A DNA stretch of 64,000 nt from Pseudomonas sp. 7P_10.2_Bac1 (GCF_025465935.1 NZ_JANLNV010000059.1:124001-188000); one strand, 5' to 3'; shown: positions 20,539 to 29,413, counted from the stretch's first letter. Made by a program: numbers and translations. The notes: generated by a model not told the origin, from the sequence alone.

Positions 20539-22080
20539 TTAATCCGCCAGTTTCGCCGCCAGCGCCTTGACCCGTGCCAGGTCGCCCTTGGCCACTTTGG
20601 TCACGCCAGTGCCGTACTCAGGATCTGCCTTATAGAGGAAGGACAGAATGATGTGCTTGCTTTCGTCGTCGGTGGTGGCCAACGAGCCGCCGAAGTTTTC
20701 AATCAAGTCCTGACGTTCTTTTTTGCTGTATGAACGGTAAAGGTCGCCTGCCTGTTTGAAATTCTGCTCACGTTGAATCTTCGCCTGCTGCGTCGTACCC
20801 GACAGCGGCATTTCGCTGTAGCGTGCGGACTGCGGCTCTTCACGCGGCTCAAGACGGCTTGGCTGGTAGTTCACACCCGTGGTGCTGTGCCCACTGTTCA
20901 TCGCACCGTCCTGGTTACCGTTGTTGACCGCCACCCGTGGCGCGTTGATCGGCAATTGCAGCGCGTTGGCGCCCAGACGGTACATCTGTGTATCGGCATA
21001 CGAGAACACACGCCCCTGCAGCAGGCGGTCTTCTGAAGGTTCGATACCCGGTACCAGGTTGGCCGGAGCCATGGCGACCTGCTCGGTCTCCTGGAAGACG
21101 TTGGCCGGGTTGCGGTCCAGGACCATCTGCCCCACTTTGCGCTCGGGCACATTCGGCCAGATCTTGGTGGCATCCAGCGGGTCAAAATCGAACGACTTCA
21201 AGTCTTGCGGCTTGAGAACCTGCACGTACAAGTCCCACTTGGGGAAATCGCCCTGGTTGATGTGCGTCACCAGATCGTGGGTCATGTGGCTGTAGTCACG
21301 ACCCTGCACCTGGGTGACTTCTTTAGGGTCGAGGTTGCGAATACCTTGCAGGCTCTTCCAGTGGAACTTCACGTAATGGACTTCACCCTTGGCGTTCACC
21401 AACTTGTAGGCGTGTACACCATTGCCGTCCATTTCGCGGTAGCTGGCCGGGGTGCCCGAGTCGGAATACAACTCGGTCAGAGTGCGCGTGGCTTCAGGAA
21501 CATGGGAGAAGAAGTCGAATCGGCGCGAATCATCGTCAAGATTGGTCCGCGGATCGGGCTTAAAGGCGTGAACCATGTCCGGGAACTTGATCGCATCACG
21601 AATAAAGAACGTCGGAAAGTTGTTGCCCACCAAGTCCCAGTTGCCGTCCGCGGTGTAGAACTTGGTGGCAAAGCCACGCGGATCGCGCAGGGTTTCAGGG
21701 GAATGGTTGCCGTGCACCACGGCCGAGAAGCGCACAAACACCGGGGTGGTTTCGCCGGCCGCAAACACGCGCGCTTTGGTCAGGTCACTGAGGTCTTGTG
21801 TCACGGTGAACGTACCGTGGGCACCGGTCCCACGCGCATGCACCACGCGCTCGGGAATACGTTCGCGGTCGAAGCGTTGAAGTTTTTGCAGCAACTGCAC
21901 GTCTTGCAGTAACACCGGGCCAGTAGCGCCAGCCGTTTGTGAGTTTTGATTATCGCCCACCGCTGCGCCGTTATCGCGGGTCAAGGTGGCGGCGTGAACA
22001 GAAACCGATAGCAGGCTGATGCTCAACGCACTAAGCAGGCGTCGCTGGGCACGTGGCCCAAGGGCGGAAGGGGTGGTCAT
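20539..22080 (-). CDS. katB: Catalase KatB (secreted monofunctional haem catalase)
   Basis: KatB dismutates hydrogen peroxide to water and oxygen. The 513-residue protein has an N-terminal signal peptide (ending near residue 30, SVHAA), which points to the periplasm. Catalytic features are His81 in RVVHARGTGAHGTF, Asn in DGNWDLVGNNFPTFF, and the haem-ligand Tyr in RVFSYADTQMYRLG. The ankB gene follows. Katb in other pseudomonads is peroxide-inducible through OxyR; I could not confidently mark an OxyR site in the 270 bp upstream. Confidence 0.95.
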   Translation of the reverse strand: MTTPSALGPRAQRRLLSALSISLLSVSVHAATLTRDNGAAVGDNQNSQTAGATGPVLLQDVQLLQKLQRFDRERIPERVVHARGTGAHGTFTVTQDLSDLTKARVFAAGETTPVFVRFSAVVHGNHSPETLRDPRGFATKFYTADGNWDLVGNNFPTFFIRDAIKFPDMVHAFKPDPRTNLDDDSRRFDFFSHVPEATRTLTELYSDSGTPASYREMDGNGVHAYKLVNAKGEVHYVKFHWKSLQGIRNLDPKEVTQVQGRDYSHMTHDLVTHINQGDFPKWDLYVQVLKPQDLKSFDFDPLDATKIWPNVPERKVGQMVLDRNPANVFQETEQVAMAPANLVPGIEPSEDRLLQGRVFSYADTQMYRLGANALQLPINAPRVAVNNGNQDGAMNSGHSTTGVNYQPSRLEPREEPQSARYSEMPLSGTTQQAKIQREQNFKQAGDLYRSYSKKERQDLIENFGGSLATTDDESKHIILSFLYKADPEYGTGVTKVAKGDLARVKALAAKLAD

Positions 22081-22350
22081 GCATGTGTCCTCTGGTTATT
22101 TGCTACGCATTTCAATGCGTTGCGCAAAGGCTAGAGGCACACCAGAGGTTCTCTAAATTGAAAGGTCTGAACCAGCCCATTAAGAAAAAAGGCTGGCTTT
22201 GGACACCTCAAAAGCGTTATGAGCGGGATCGTTAAAACTTCTGCGCCCCGCACGGGTCAATCCACCAGATTGCAATTAGTCTGGCAGGCGAGATGCGCAA
22301 GGCTGATTTACACTGCATCTACCAACCTCATCTGTAACAAGGAATAACCA

Positions 22351-22764
22351 ATGAGCGTGTTAAGTGAGTTCAAGGCCTTCGCGGTCAAAGGGAACGTGGT
22401 TGATATGGCCGTGGGTATCATCATCGGCGCCGCGTTCGGCAAAATCGTTTCATCTTTCGTCGGCGATGTTGTCATGCCGCCATTGGGTCTATTGATTGGG
22501 GGCGTGGACTTCACTGACCTGGCCATTACGCTCAAGGCTGCGGCCGGTGATGCACCTGCCGTGGTACTGGCCTACGGCAAGTTCATCCAAACCGTGATCG
22601 ACTTCCTGATTGTGGCCTTTGCAATTTTTCTGGGCGTCAAGGCAATCAACCGTCTTCGCCGTGAAGAAGCCGTTGCACCCAGCACTCCGCCGCTGCCTTC
22701 TAAAGAAGAAGAACTATTAGGTGAAATTCGCGATCTGCTCAAGGCACAAAACAAACAGCCCTGA
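22351..22764 (+). CDS. mscL: Large-conductance mechanosensitive channel MscL
   Basis: MscL opens under membrane tension to release solutes during hypo-osmotic shock. The 137-residue length, the N-terminal [20 protein letters not shown] segment, the pore helix [20 protein letters not shown] and a second helix (about 76-98) all fit. A charged C-terminal helix follows. The gene is monocistronic, with a strong terminator 12 bp after the stop. Confidence 0.97.
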   Translation: MSVLSEFKAFAVKGNVVDMAVGIIIGAAFGKIVSSFVGDVVMPPLGLLIGGVDFTDLAITLKAAAGDAPAVVLAYGKFIQTVIDFLIVAFAIFLGVKAINRLRREEAVAPSTPPLPSKEEELLGEIRDLLKAQNKQP

Positions 22765-22776
22765 AGGCAACAACTA

Positions 22777-22808
22777 AAAACAACGGCGCCTTCAGGCGCC
22801 GTTGTTTT
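22777..22808 (+). terminator. Rho-independent terminator after mscL (bidirectional)
   Basis: A 14-bp perfect stem (AAAACAACGGCGCC/GGCGCCGTTGTTTT) with a TTCA loop. The A/T tracts on both sides allow it to serve mscL and the convergent fpr gene. Confidence 0.95.
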
Positions 22809-22830
22809 ATACACTCTTTGCTTAATACAA

Positions 22831-23607
22831 CTACCAGTAGTTCTCAACGGCAACTTGACCGGGCCGACGCGTCAAACTAAGTTGCAGGTTTCGATCTTTC
22901 AATAGCTTGCGCGTGTCATCAATCATTTGCGGGTTACCGCACAACATGACGCGTGAGTGCTCTGGCGTTAATTCAACACCCGCAGCGCGTTCAAGTTCAC
23001 CGTTTTCAATCAACGTCGTTATACGCCCGTTTAATACACCAGGCAGTGACTCGCGAGTCACGATCGGTAGATAGGTCAGCTTATGGGCATACTCTGCCAA
23101 GTAGTCGCGCTGCCCCAACTCGCCAATCAAATCCTGGTACGCCAGTTCACACTTCTCACGCGCACTGTACACAAGAATGATCCGCTCAAACTTCTCCCAC
23201 ACTTCAAAGTCCTGCAGGATCGAAATAAACGGTGCGATACCGGTGCCCGTTGCCAGCAACCACAAGTCGCGGCCATCAATAAACCGATCCAGAGTCAAAT
23301 AACCAAAGGCCTGGCGGTCAACCATCAACGTATCGCCCACCTGCAACCGGCTCAACTCGCTGGTGAACTCCCCTCCCGGCACCACAATGGAAAAGAACTC
23401 CAGGAACTCGTCATGCGGGGAAGACACCATGGAATAGGCACGCCATACCGTGCTGCCATCCGCTTTGGTGACGCCGAGCCTTGCGAACTGCCCGGCGCGA
23501 AAGCGAAACCCCCGGTCACGGGTAGTGCGCAGGGTGAATAGGCTGGGCGTCAGGGGCTTAACATCGAGAAGCGTCTGCTGGGTGAACTTATCTGCGCTGG
23601 CGGTCAT
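22831..23607 (-). CDS. fpr: Ferredoxin/flavodoxin-NADP+ reductase
   Basis: A 258-residue FAD-dependent reductase that exchanges electrons between NADPH and ferredoxin or flavodoxin. The FAD-binding RAYSMVSSPHDEFLEFF, the GGEFTSEL loop, the NADP-binding LLATGTGIAPFISIL and the C-terminal GQVAVENYW are all present. The C-terminal aromatic Trp and the order mscL-fpr-luxR-rlmG match the putida-type Fpr locus. It faces mscL and is transcribed away from the LuxR gene; no regulator site was identified with confidence upstream. Confidence 0.93.
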   Translation of the reverse strand: MTASADKFTQQTLLDVKPLTPSLFTLRTTRDRGFRFRAGQFARLGVTKADGSTVWRAYSMVSSPHDEFLEFFSIVVPGGEFTSELSRLQVGDTLMVDRQAFGYLTLDRFIDGRDLWLLATGTGIAPFISILQDFEVWEKFERIILVYSAREKCELAYQDLIGELGQRDYLAEYAHKLTYLPIVTRESLPGVLNGRITTLIENGELERAAGVELTPEHSRVMLCGNPQMIDDTRKLLKDRNLQLSLTRRPGQVAVENYW

Positions 23608-23977
23608 GGTGCGCTCCGTTGGGCTAATGCCCTAGTGTCGCGCAAACACGCTGCAAGGAACACCGACGGTTTGTGATGGCTTTGCGCCTGGCTAGAAACG
23701 GAGCCTGGACAGTCATTGCCGCGACCAACTTTCAACCGTTTATACAGTGCAAGCGTTTTAGATTTTGAACATACTGCCACACACATAAAACAACAAAAAA
23801 CCGGCGTCAAAAAAACCTTATTACAACTATTAATCAGCAAGCCATAAAACTTCAAAACTTTAAAATAATAGAGCAATTACTCTTGAGATCGATGTAGAAA
23901 ATTCTTACATCCACTTAAGACTTATCATCTACTATTAGAATTCACATTGGATCCACCTTTCTGGAAGTGCCGGCATT
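23608..23977. other. AT-rich intergenic region between fpr and the LuxR gene
   Basis: About 370 bp markedly richer in A and T than its neighbours from 23740 on. It must carry the divergent promoters of fpr and the LuxR regulator. An imperfect 21-bp inverted repeat (23891-23911) lies near the LuxR end. A 90-codon minus frame overlapping fpr has no coding character and is not called. Confidence 0.5.
23891..23911. promoter_or_regulatory. Imperfect inverted repeat upstream of the LuxR gene (possible lux-box-like site)
   Basis: Arms GATGTA and TACATC flank a 9-bp centre that is itself partly symmetrical. The TGTA...TACA spacing resembles lux boxes, and it lies 67 bp before the LuxR start. It is not a match to a strict lux-box consensus. 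Confidence 0.35.
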
Positions 23978-24691
23978 ATGGGTACAGCGAACCGTGTTTA
24001 TACGAAACAAGAACTTACGCTGCAAGGCGAATCTAATTTGCTCACCTATACCCGCAATCGGATAGAGCTGTACGGATTTGATAACTTTCTGTTCAGAATG
24101 ACTACACAATATGGAGACATCCAATCAGATAGAAAAATACTTACCAACCACCCAACTGAATTCATCGACACGTTTGACGCAAGTTGTCTCTCTCATAAAA
24201 ACCCCATTGAAAACCATTTCAAGCGATCGATTGACCCACTGGTCTGGGATCACAAGCTATTCAGTGAAACGCCTGAGCTCCAAGAGGTCTCATACTCATA
24301 TGGACTCAATTACGGATGGTCGTTGTCAGCTCACGACTCCAAGGGGACCTTCAGCATACTGAGCCTGAGCCGTCGCTGCTCACACATCTCCCCCCAGGAG
24401 TTCAACGAGAAGGTTGGCAATTTGTTGTGGCTATGCCACCAGCTGCACATGGCGATGTACGAAAACTTCTTCATAGACATGCGATTGAATGACCCCAACA
24501 ATCACCTGTCGGTGCGTGAGTCAGAAGTCCTGAAGTGGACGGCTCAAGGCAAAACGGCGTCTGATATTGGCATGATCCTGAACCTGACACCGCGAACCGT
24601 GAACTTTCACATCAGCAGCGCGATGCGCAAAATGGGAGCCACCAACAAAACGTCTGCGGTGGTTATCGCCGCCAAACTCGGCCTGCTGTAA
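23978..24691 (+). CDS. ppoR: Unpaired LuxR-family regulator (PpoR-type solo) with altered ligand-contact residues
   Basis: A 237-residue protein with an N-terminal autoinducer-binding domain and a C-terminal LuxR helix-turn-helix (LSVRESEVLKWTAQGKTASDI, then LTPRTVNFHISSAMRKMGA). No luxI gene is in the window. The position between fpr and rlmG matches the ppoR locus of P. putida as I remember it. A gap-free alignment to LasR/TraR puts Phe62, Phe66, Asn75, Pro76 and Trp90 at the positions of Trp57, Tyr61, Asp70, Pro71 and Trp85 of TraR, so three of five acyl-homoserine-lactone contacts differ. An alternative alignment uses Asp86-Pro87 but needs insertions. Ligand therefore uncertain. TGGAAG (23962-23967) is the ribosome binding site. 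Confidence 0.85.
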   Translation: MGTANRVYTKQELTLQGESNLLTYTRNRIELYGFDNFLFRMTTQYGDIQSDRKILTNHPTEFIDTFDASCLSHKNPIENHFKRSIDPLVWDHKLFSETPELQEVSYSYGLNYGWSLSAHDSKGTFSILSLSRRCSHISPQEFNEKVGNLLWLCHQLHMAMYENFFIDMRLNDPNNHLSVRESEVLKWTAQGKTASDIGMILNLTPRTVNFHISSAMRKMGATNKTSAVVIAAKLGLL

Positions 24692-24856
24692 AACGGAGCC
24701 TGTGCAGGGCCGGCGCTCACAACAATAAAAGCGCCGGGCAATCTCCGTTAAAAAAACGTAAAATCGCCCCTACCTGAAAATGCCACGGCTTCCAGGAGTG
24801 TTTGACTGCTTGTGTGTCCCCCTCAAACAACCCTCGATTCCCCAGAGTTTGTTTAA

Positions 24857-25981
24857 ATGCCTGCGCTCGAAAGTCCTTTCGCCCAACTCCACCTGATCCG
24901 TCAGCCAGAACAACAGAACGAGCCGCTACAGGCCTTCGACGCGGCAGACGAGTACCTGCTCAACCACATGGCCGAACTGGCGCTGCCAGCCAACAGCCGG
25001 GTTCTGGTGCTCAATGACAGCTTTGGGGCTCTGGCGGTCAGCCTGGCGAGCACCCAGCATGTGACCAGCAGCAGCGACTCATTCCTTGCCATTCAAGGCC
25101 TGGAAAAGAACCTGGTGCGCAACGGCCAGGCATTTGATGCCGTCACAATCATTCCAGCCAGCCAACCGCTGACAGGCCCGTTCGACTGCGTACTGGTAAA
25201 AGTCCCTAAAACCCTGGCACTGCTCGAAGAGCAACTGATCCGTCTGCAAGGGCAACTGGCCCCCGGCGCACAGGTCATTGCCGGCGCAATGATCAAGCAC
25301 TTGCCGCGTGCAGCCGGTGATTTGCTGGAGCGTTACATTGGCTCGGTGCAAGCGTCGCTGGCGGTAAAAAAAGCCCGTTTGCTGATTGCCACTCCTCAAG
25401 ACCTGGGCCCGTTTACCTCGCCCTACCCTTCGCGTTACTCCCTGGACAAGCCTGCCATCGAGCTGCTTAACCACGCCAACGTGTTCTGCCGCGAAGGACT
25501 GGATATCGGTACTCGCGCCTTTTTGCCGCATTTGCCACGCAACCTGGGTTCGGCCCGAGTGGCGGATCTGGGCTGCGGTAATGGCGTGCTGGCCATCGCC
25601 AGCGCCCTGAGCAATCCGCAGGCACAGTACACGCTGGTTGATGAGTCATTCATGGCGGTGCAGTCTGCGCGGGAGAACTGGCAGGCAGCGCTGGGTGATC
25701 GCGACGTGAATATCCGTGCGGGCGACGGCTTGGCCGGGCAAGCACCGAACTCACTTGATGTAGTGCTGTGCAATCCGCCGTTTCATCAGCAACAGGTAGT
25801 CGGCGATTTTTTGGCCTGGCGCATGTTCCAGCAAGCCCGTGAGGCGCTGGTGGTCGGAGGGGCGCTGTACATTGTGGGCAATCGTCACTTGGGCTATCAC
25901 AGCAAGCTGGCCAAGCTGTTTCGGGGTGTCGAACAAGTGGCCGCAACGCCCAAGTTCGTCATCCTCAAGGCGCGCAAGTAA
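24857..25981 (+). CDS. rlmG: 23S rRNA (guanine-1835-N2)-methyltransferase RlmG
   Basis: RlmG modifies G1835 of 23S rRNA using S-adenosylmethionine. The 374-residue protein has the two-domain duplicated methyltransferase layout of RlmG/RsmC: a degenerate N-terminal domain and a catalytic C-terminal domain with VADLGCGNGVLAIA (SAM loop) and the target-amine motif VVLCNPPFHQQ. Length and the NPPF motif distinguish it from protein methylases. RsmC is the main alternative, but RsmC is shorter. The ATG at 24857 lies at the end of a 165-bp gap after the LuxR gene. Confidence 0.92.
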   Translation: MPALESPFAQLHLIRQPEQQNEPLQAFDAADEYLLNHMAELALPANSRVLVLNDSFGALAVSLASTQHVTSSSDSFLAIQGLEKNLVRNGQAFDAVTIIPASQPLTGPFDCVLVKVPKTLALLEEQLIRLQGQLAPGAQVIAGAMIKHLPRAAGDLLERYIGSVQASLAVKKARLLIATPQDLGPFTSPYPSRYSLDKPAIELLNHANVFCREGLDIGTRAFLPHLPRNLGSARVADLGCGNGVLAIASALSNPQAQYTLVDESFMAVQSARENWQAALGDRDVNIRAGDGLAGQAPNSLDVVLCNPPFHQQQVVGDFLAWRMFQQAREALVVGGALYIVGNRHLGYHSKLAKLFRGVEQVAATPKFVILKARK

Positions 25982-25999
25982 TCCCAAAACACCAAACCG

Positions 26000-26729
26000 C
26001 TGTAGGAGCGAGCTTGTCTCGCGATCTTTTGATCTTTAAAAGCTCGCGAGGCAAGCTCGCTCCTACAGGACGGGGTGGTCTTTATTACGCGATTAACCAC
26101 CCGCAATACCCGGTAAAAATCCCGCAAGGTGACTGCGGCATCGGCGGCACAGGCGTAACCTGCCCGATCTGACGCCACATACCCTTGTCTCGCGATCTTT
26201 TGATCTTTAAAAGCTCGCGAGACAAGCTCGCTCCTACAGGACGGGGTGATCTTTATTACGCGATTAACCACCCGCAATAACCGGCAAAAATCCCGCAAGG
26301 TGACTGCGGCATCGGCGGCACAGGCGTGACCTGCCCGATCTGACGCCACACCCCTTGTAGGAGCGAGCTTGTCTCGCGATCTTTTGATCTTTAAAAGCTC
26401 GCGAGGCAAGCTCGCTCCTACAGAACGGGGTGGTCTTTATTACGCGATTAACCACCCGCAATACCCGGCAAAAACCCGCAAGGTGACTGCGCCATCGGCG
26501 GGACGGGCGTGACCTGCCCGATCTGACGCCACATACCCTTGTCTCGCGATCTTTTGATCTTTAAAAGCTCGCGAGACAAGCTCGCTCCTACAGGACGGGG
26601 TGATCTTTATTCCGCGATTAACCACCCGCAATACCCGGCAAAAAACCCGCAAGGTGACTGCGCCATCGACGGCACAAGCGTGACCTGCCCGATCTGACGC
26701 CACATACCCTTGTAGGAGCTCGCTCCTGC
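26000..26729. repeat. Tandem REP array with an alternating (dimeric) unit
   Basis: Four and a half head-to-tail units, each a REP palindrome plus a conserved spacer of about 115 bp (spacer landmarks: GGGTGGT...ACCACCC inverted repeat, TTATTACGCGATTAACC, CTGCCCGATCTGACGCCACA). The TTTAT spacer landmark is at 26081, 26252, 26436 and 26606, giving periods of 171, 184 and 170. REP copies 1 and 3 (26000-26068, 26355-26423) are complete. Copies 2 and 4 (26184-26239, 26538-26593) lack the first 13 bases, so the true repeat is a dimer of about 355 bp. The fifth (26711-26729) is collapsed to TAGGAGCTCGCTCCT. It fills the gap between rlmG and the cio operon. Confidence 0.95.
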
Positions 26730-26737
26730 CGTATGTC

Positions 26738-26905
26738 TCAATGGCTTTTCATGCCCGCAGCAGTCATGAACAGACGGATCAACATGGCGAACACCGCCAG
26801 GCTCGCCACGCTGGCGGTCCAGATCAACAACAGCCAACCAATGCGTTGCCACAGTGGTTTTTTCTCGGCTTCCTGCACATCGTTTAGGTAATTCTTGCCA
26901 GCCAT
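26738..26905 (-). CDS. DUF2474 small membrane protein of the CIO oxidase operon
   Basis: A 55-residue protein with one transmembrane helix (IGWLLLIWTASVASLAVFAM) and a charged N-terminus (KKPLWQRI). DUF2474 proteins follow cioB in many pseudomonads and resemble, in size and position, the CydX accessory subunit of cytochrome bd. The start at 26905 (MAGKNYLNDV) is preferred to the longer frame at 26956 that overlaps the gap after cioB. It is 57 bp from the cioB stop and ends next to the REP array. Function as a third subunit is inferred. Confidence 0.88.
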   Translation of the reverse strand: MAGKNYLNDVQEAEKKPLWQRIGWLLLIWTASVASLAVFAMLIRLFMTAAGMKSH

Positions 26906-26962
26906 CTCAGGCACTCCTCTTGAGAAAAGGCTGCGCCCGTCGGGGCGCAGCGGCACTTGCGG

Positions 26963-27970
26963 CTAGTGGTATCCGTCTTCGTGGGTCACCTTGCCGCGGA
27001 ACACGTAGTAGCTCCAGTAGGTGTAACCCAGGATGAACGGCAGGATGAACAAGGTGCCCACCAGCATAAAGCCTTGGCTTTGCGGCGGAGCAGCAGCTTC
27101 CCAGATCGAAATCGACGGCGGGATAATGTTCGGCCACAGGCTGATACCCAGGCCGCTGTACCCCAGAAACACCAGCAGCAGGGTCAGCAGGAACGGCGTG
27201 TAGTGCGCGTTACGGGCAATCGCCTTGAACAAACCGTACATCGTCACCAGCACCAGAATCGGCACCGGCAAGAACCAGAACAGGTTAGGCAGGGTGAACC
27301 AGCGTGCGGCAATCTCGCTGTGCGCCAGCGGTGTCCACAGGCTGACAATGCCCATCACCACCAGCAACACCACCGCCAATGGCCGACCCAGATTGTGCAT
27401 ACGCTCTTGCAAGGGCCCTTCTGTCTTCATGATCAGCCAGGTACAGCCGAGCAAGGCATACGCCACGATCAGGCCGAGCCCGCAGAACACGCTGAACGGT
27501 GACAGCCAGTCCAGGCCGCCGCCCGCGTATTCGCGGTTGACCACCGGGATGCCTTCGATAAAGGCACCCAGCGCCACGCCCTGGAAGAACGTCGCGATGA
27601 TCGACCCCCAGATAAAGGCTTTGTCCCAGATGTGACGTTTGTCGGCCTTGGCCTTGAAGCGGAACTCGAAGGCCACGCCACGAAAGATCAAACCGACCAG
27701 CATCAGGATCAGCGGCAGGTACAGTGCCGACAGCACTACCGAATAAGCCAGCGGGAAGGCACCGAACAACGCCGCGCCGCCCAGTACCAGCCAGGTTTCG
27801 TTGCCGTCCCAGACGGGGGCGACGGTGTTCATCATCACATCGCGGTCTTTCTCTCCTTTAATAAAAGGGAAAAGGATGCCGATCCCCAGATCGAAACCAT
27901 CCATGACCACGTACATCATGACGCCAAAGATGATGATGATTGCCCAGATAAGTGGCAGATCAATACCCAT
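26963..27970 (-). CDS. cioB: Cyanide-insensitive terminal oxidase, subunit II
   Basis: A 335-residue integral membrane protein of the CydB/CioB family, which pairs with the haem-carrying subunit I. The N-terminal MGIDLPLIWAIIIIFGVMM and VMDGFDLGIGILFPF segments, the WDGNETWLVLGGAALFGAFP loop and the C-terminal YTYWSYYVFRGKV are characteristic. It begins 3 bp after the cioA stop, so the two are translationally coupled. The complex oxidises ubiquinol with oxygen in the inner membrane and is resistant to cyanide. Confidence 0.95.
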   Translation of the reverse strand: MGIDLPLIWAIIIIFGVMMYVVMDGFDLGIGILFPFIKGEKDRDVMMNTVAPVWDGNETWLVLGGAALFGAFPLAYSVVLSALYLPLILMLVGLIFRGVAFEFRFKAKADKRHIWDKAFIWGSIIATFFQGVALGAFIEGIPVVNREYAGGGLDWLSPFSVFCGLGLIVAYALLGCTWLIMKTEGPLQERMHNLGRPLAVVLLVVMGIVSLWTPLAHSEIAARWFTLPNLFWFLPVPILVLVTMYGLFKAIARNAHYTPFLLTLLLVFLGYSGLGISLWPNIIPPSISIWEAAAPPQSQGFMLVGTLFILPFILGYTYWSYYVFRGKVTHEDGYH

Positions 27971-27973
27971 GAC

Positions 27974-29413
27974 TCAGTTCCCCTTCTTCAGGCTGTCGCT
28001 GTAACCTTCATCCGTGCCTTCAACAGCAGCCGACAAAGGACGGGCAGGCGTGCGTTGCTGGCCAGGGCCACCCGAAGGCTGACCATCGCCCTCATGGGCA
28101 ATCGGGCCTTTGCGTACCAGACGCATCATGTAGCCAATCCCGACGCCAAACAGCGAGAAGTACACCAGCACAAACATGATCAGGGTGATGCTCATTTGCG
28201 TCACGCTGTGGTTGGACGAGGCGTCTGCGGTGCGCATCAACCCGTAAACCACCCACGGCTGACGGCCAATTTCCGTGGTGAACCAGCCCGCCAGAATGGC
28301 GATCAGCCCGGACGGCCCCATCCACAGCACCAGTTTCAGGAACCAGCGGTTCTCATACAGCGTGCCGCGCTTGCGCAGCCACACGCTCCACAGACCGATA
28401 ACGATCATCAACATGCCCAGCCCGACCATGATGCGGAAGGTAAAGAACACGATGGTGGAGTTCGGACGATCTGCCGCCGGGTAGTCCTTCATCGCCGGGA
28501 TCTGTTTATCCAGACTGTGGGTCAGGATCAAACTGCCCAGGTATGGCACTTCGATCTTGTAGTCGGTGGTTTCGGTTTTCATGTTCGGGATGCCGAACAG
28601 AATCAGCGGTGTAGGCTCGCCGGGCTTGTTTTCCCAGTGACCTTCAATCGCAGCGATTTTCACCGGCTGATATTTCAACGTGTTCAAGCCGTGGGCATCG
28701 CCGATAAACGCCTGGATGGGAGCAACCACTAGGGCCATCCACATTGCCATCGAGAACATACGGCGAATGGCTGGCGTATTACGCCCACGCAACAGGTGCC
28801 AGGCGGCCGAAGCACCAACGAAGAACGCTGTGGCGACAAAAGCGGCGGTGGCCATGTGCGCCAGACGGTACGGGAACGACGGGTTGAAGATCACCGCCAG
28901 CCAATCGACCGGTATCACGCGACCATCAATGATTTCGTAGCCCTGCGGGGTTTGCATCCAGCTGTTGGACGCCAGAATCCAGAAGGTCGAAATGAGCGTA
29001 CCGACGGCCACCATAATGGTGGAGAAGAAGTGCATGCCGCGACCGACACGGTTCCAGCCGAAGAGCATGACGCCCAGAAAACCCGCTTCAAGGAAGAATG
29101 CGGTCAGCACCTCATAGGTCAGCAACGGCCCGGTAACGGCCCCGGCAAAGTCAGAGAAGCGCGACCAGTTGGTCCCGAACTGGTACGCCATGACCAGGCC
29201 AGAAACCACGCCCATGCCAAAGTTGACTGCAAAAATCTTCGACCAAAAGTGGTACAGGTCACGGTACGTATCGTCACGGGTTTTCAGCCACATGCCTTCG
29301 AGCACCATGAGATAACTGGCGAGACCGATGGTGATGGCAGGAAATAGAATGTGGAACGATACGGTGAACGCGAACTGAATTCGGGCGAGATCGAGAGCCT
29401 CCAAACCGAACAT
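27974..29413 (-). CDS. cioA: Cyanide-insensitive terminal oxidase, subunit I
   Basis: CioA is the haem-bearing, quinol-oxidising subunit of the bd-type oxidase. The 479-residue length reflects the short Q-loop of the CIO group rather than E. coli CydA. Visible family segments are ARIQFAFTVSFHILFPAITIG (haem-ligand His), GMGVVSGLVMAYQFGTNW, VAPIQAFIGDAHGLNT and GWFTTEIGRQPWVVYGLMRT. The start at 29413 (MFGLEALDLARI) fits family members; the longer frame to 29587 would run into the ANR-like box. A C-terminal tail of about 30 polar residues is extra. Heads the cioA-cioB-DUF2474 operon. Confidence 0.95.
   Translation of the reverse strand: MFGLEALDLARIQFAFTVSFHILFPAITIGLASYLMVLEGMWLKTRDDTYRDLYHFWSKIFAVNFGMGVVSGLVMAYQFGTNWSRFSDFAGAVTGPLLTYEVLTAFFLEAGFLGVMLFGWNRVGRGMHFFSTIMVAVGTLISTFWILASNSWMQTPQGYEIIDGRVIPVDWLAVIFNPSFPYRLAHMATAAFVATAFFVGASAAWHLLRGRNTPAIRRMFSMAMWMALVVAPIQAFIGDAHGLNTLKYQPVKIAAIEGHWENKPGEPTPLILFGIPNMKTETTDYKIEVPYLGSLILTHSLDKQIPAMKDYPAADRPNSTIVFFTFRIMVGLGMLMIVIGLWSVWLRKRGTLYENRWFLKLVLWMGPSGLIAILAGWFTTEIGRQPWVVYGLMRTADASSNHSVTQMSITLIMFVLVYFSLFGVGIGYMMRLVRKGPIAHEGDGQPSGGPGQQRTPARPLSAAVEGTDEGYSDSLKKGN

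Noticed and set aside
22081..22350. OxyR site before katB
   Set aside because: I searched for an OxyR-like spaced ATAG pattern and found no convincing match by eye.
23604..23876. 90-codon minus frame upstream of fpr
   Set aside because: It lies in AT-rich intergenic DNA, has no ribosome site and no recognisable fold.
26000..26729. CRISPR-like direct repeats
   Set aside because: Units are about 170-184 bp, palindromic and with conserved rather than variable spacers; no cas genes are present.
25897..26852. Minus-strand open frames across the REP array with a repeated peptide (CRSELVSRAFKDQKIARQ)
   Set aside because: The repetition is simply the DNA repeat read as protein; there is no start context, and similar frames arise at every REP copy in the window.
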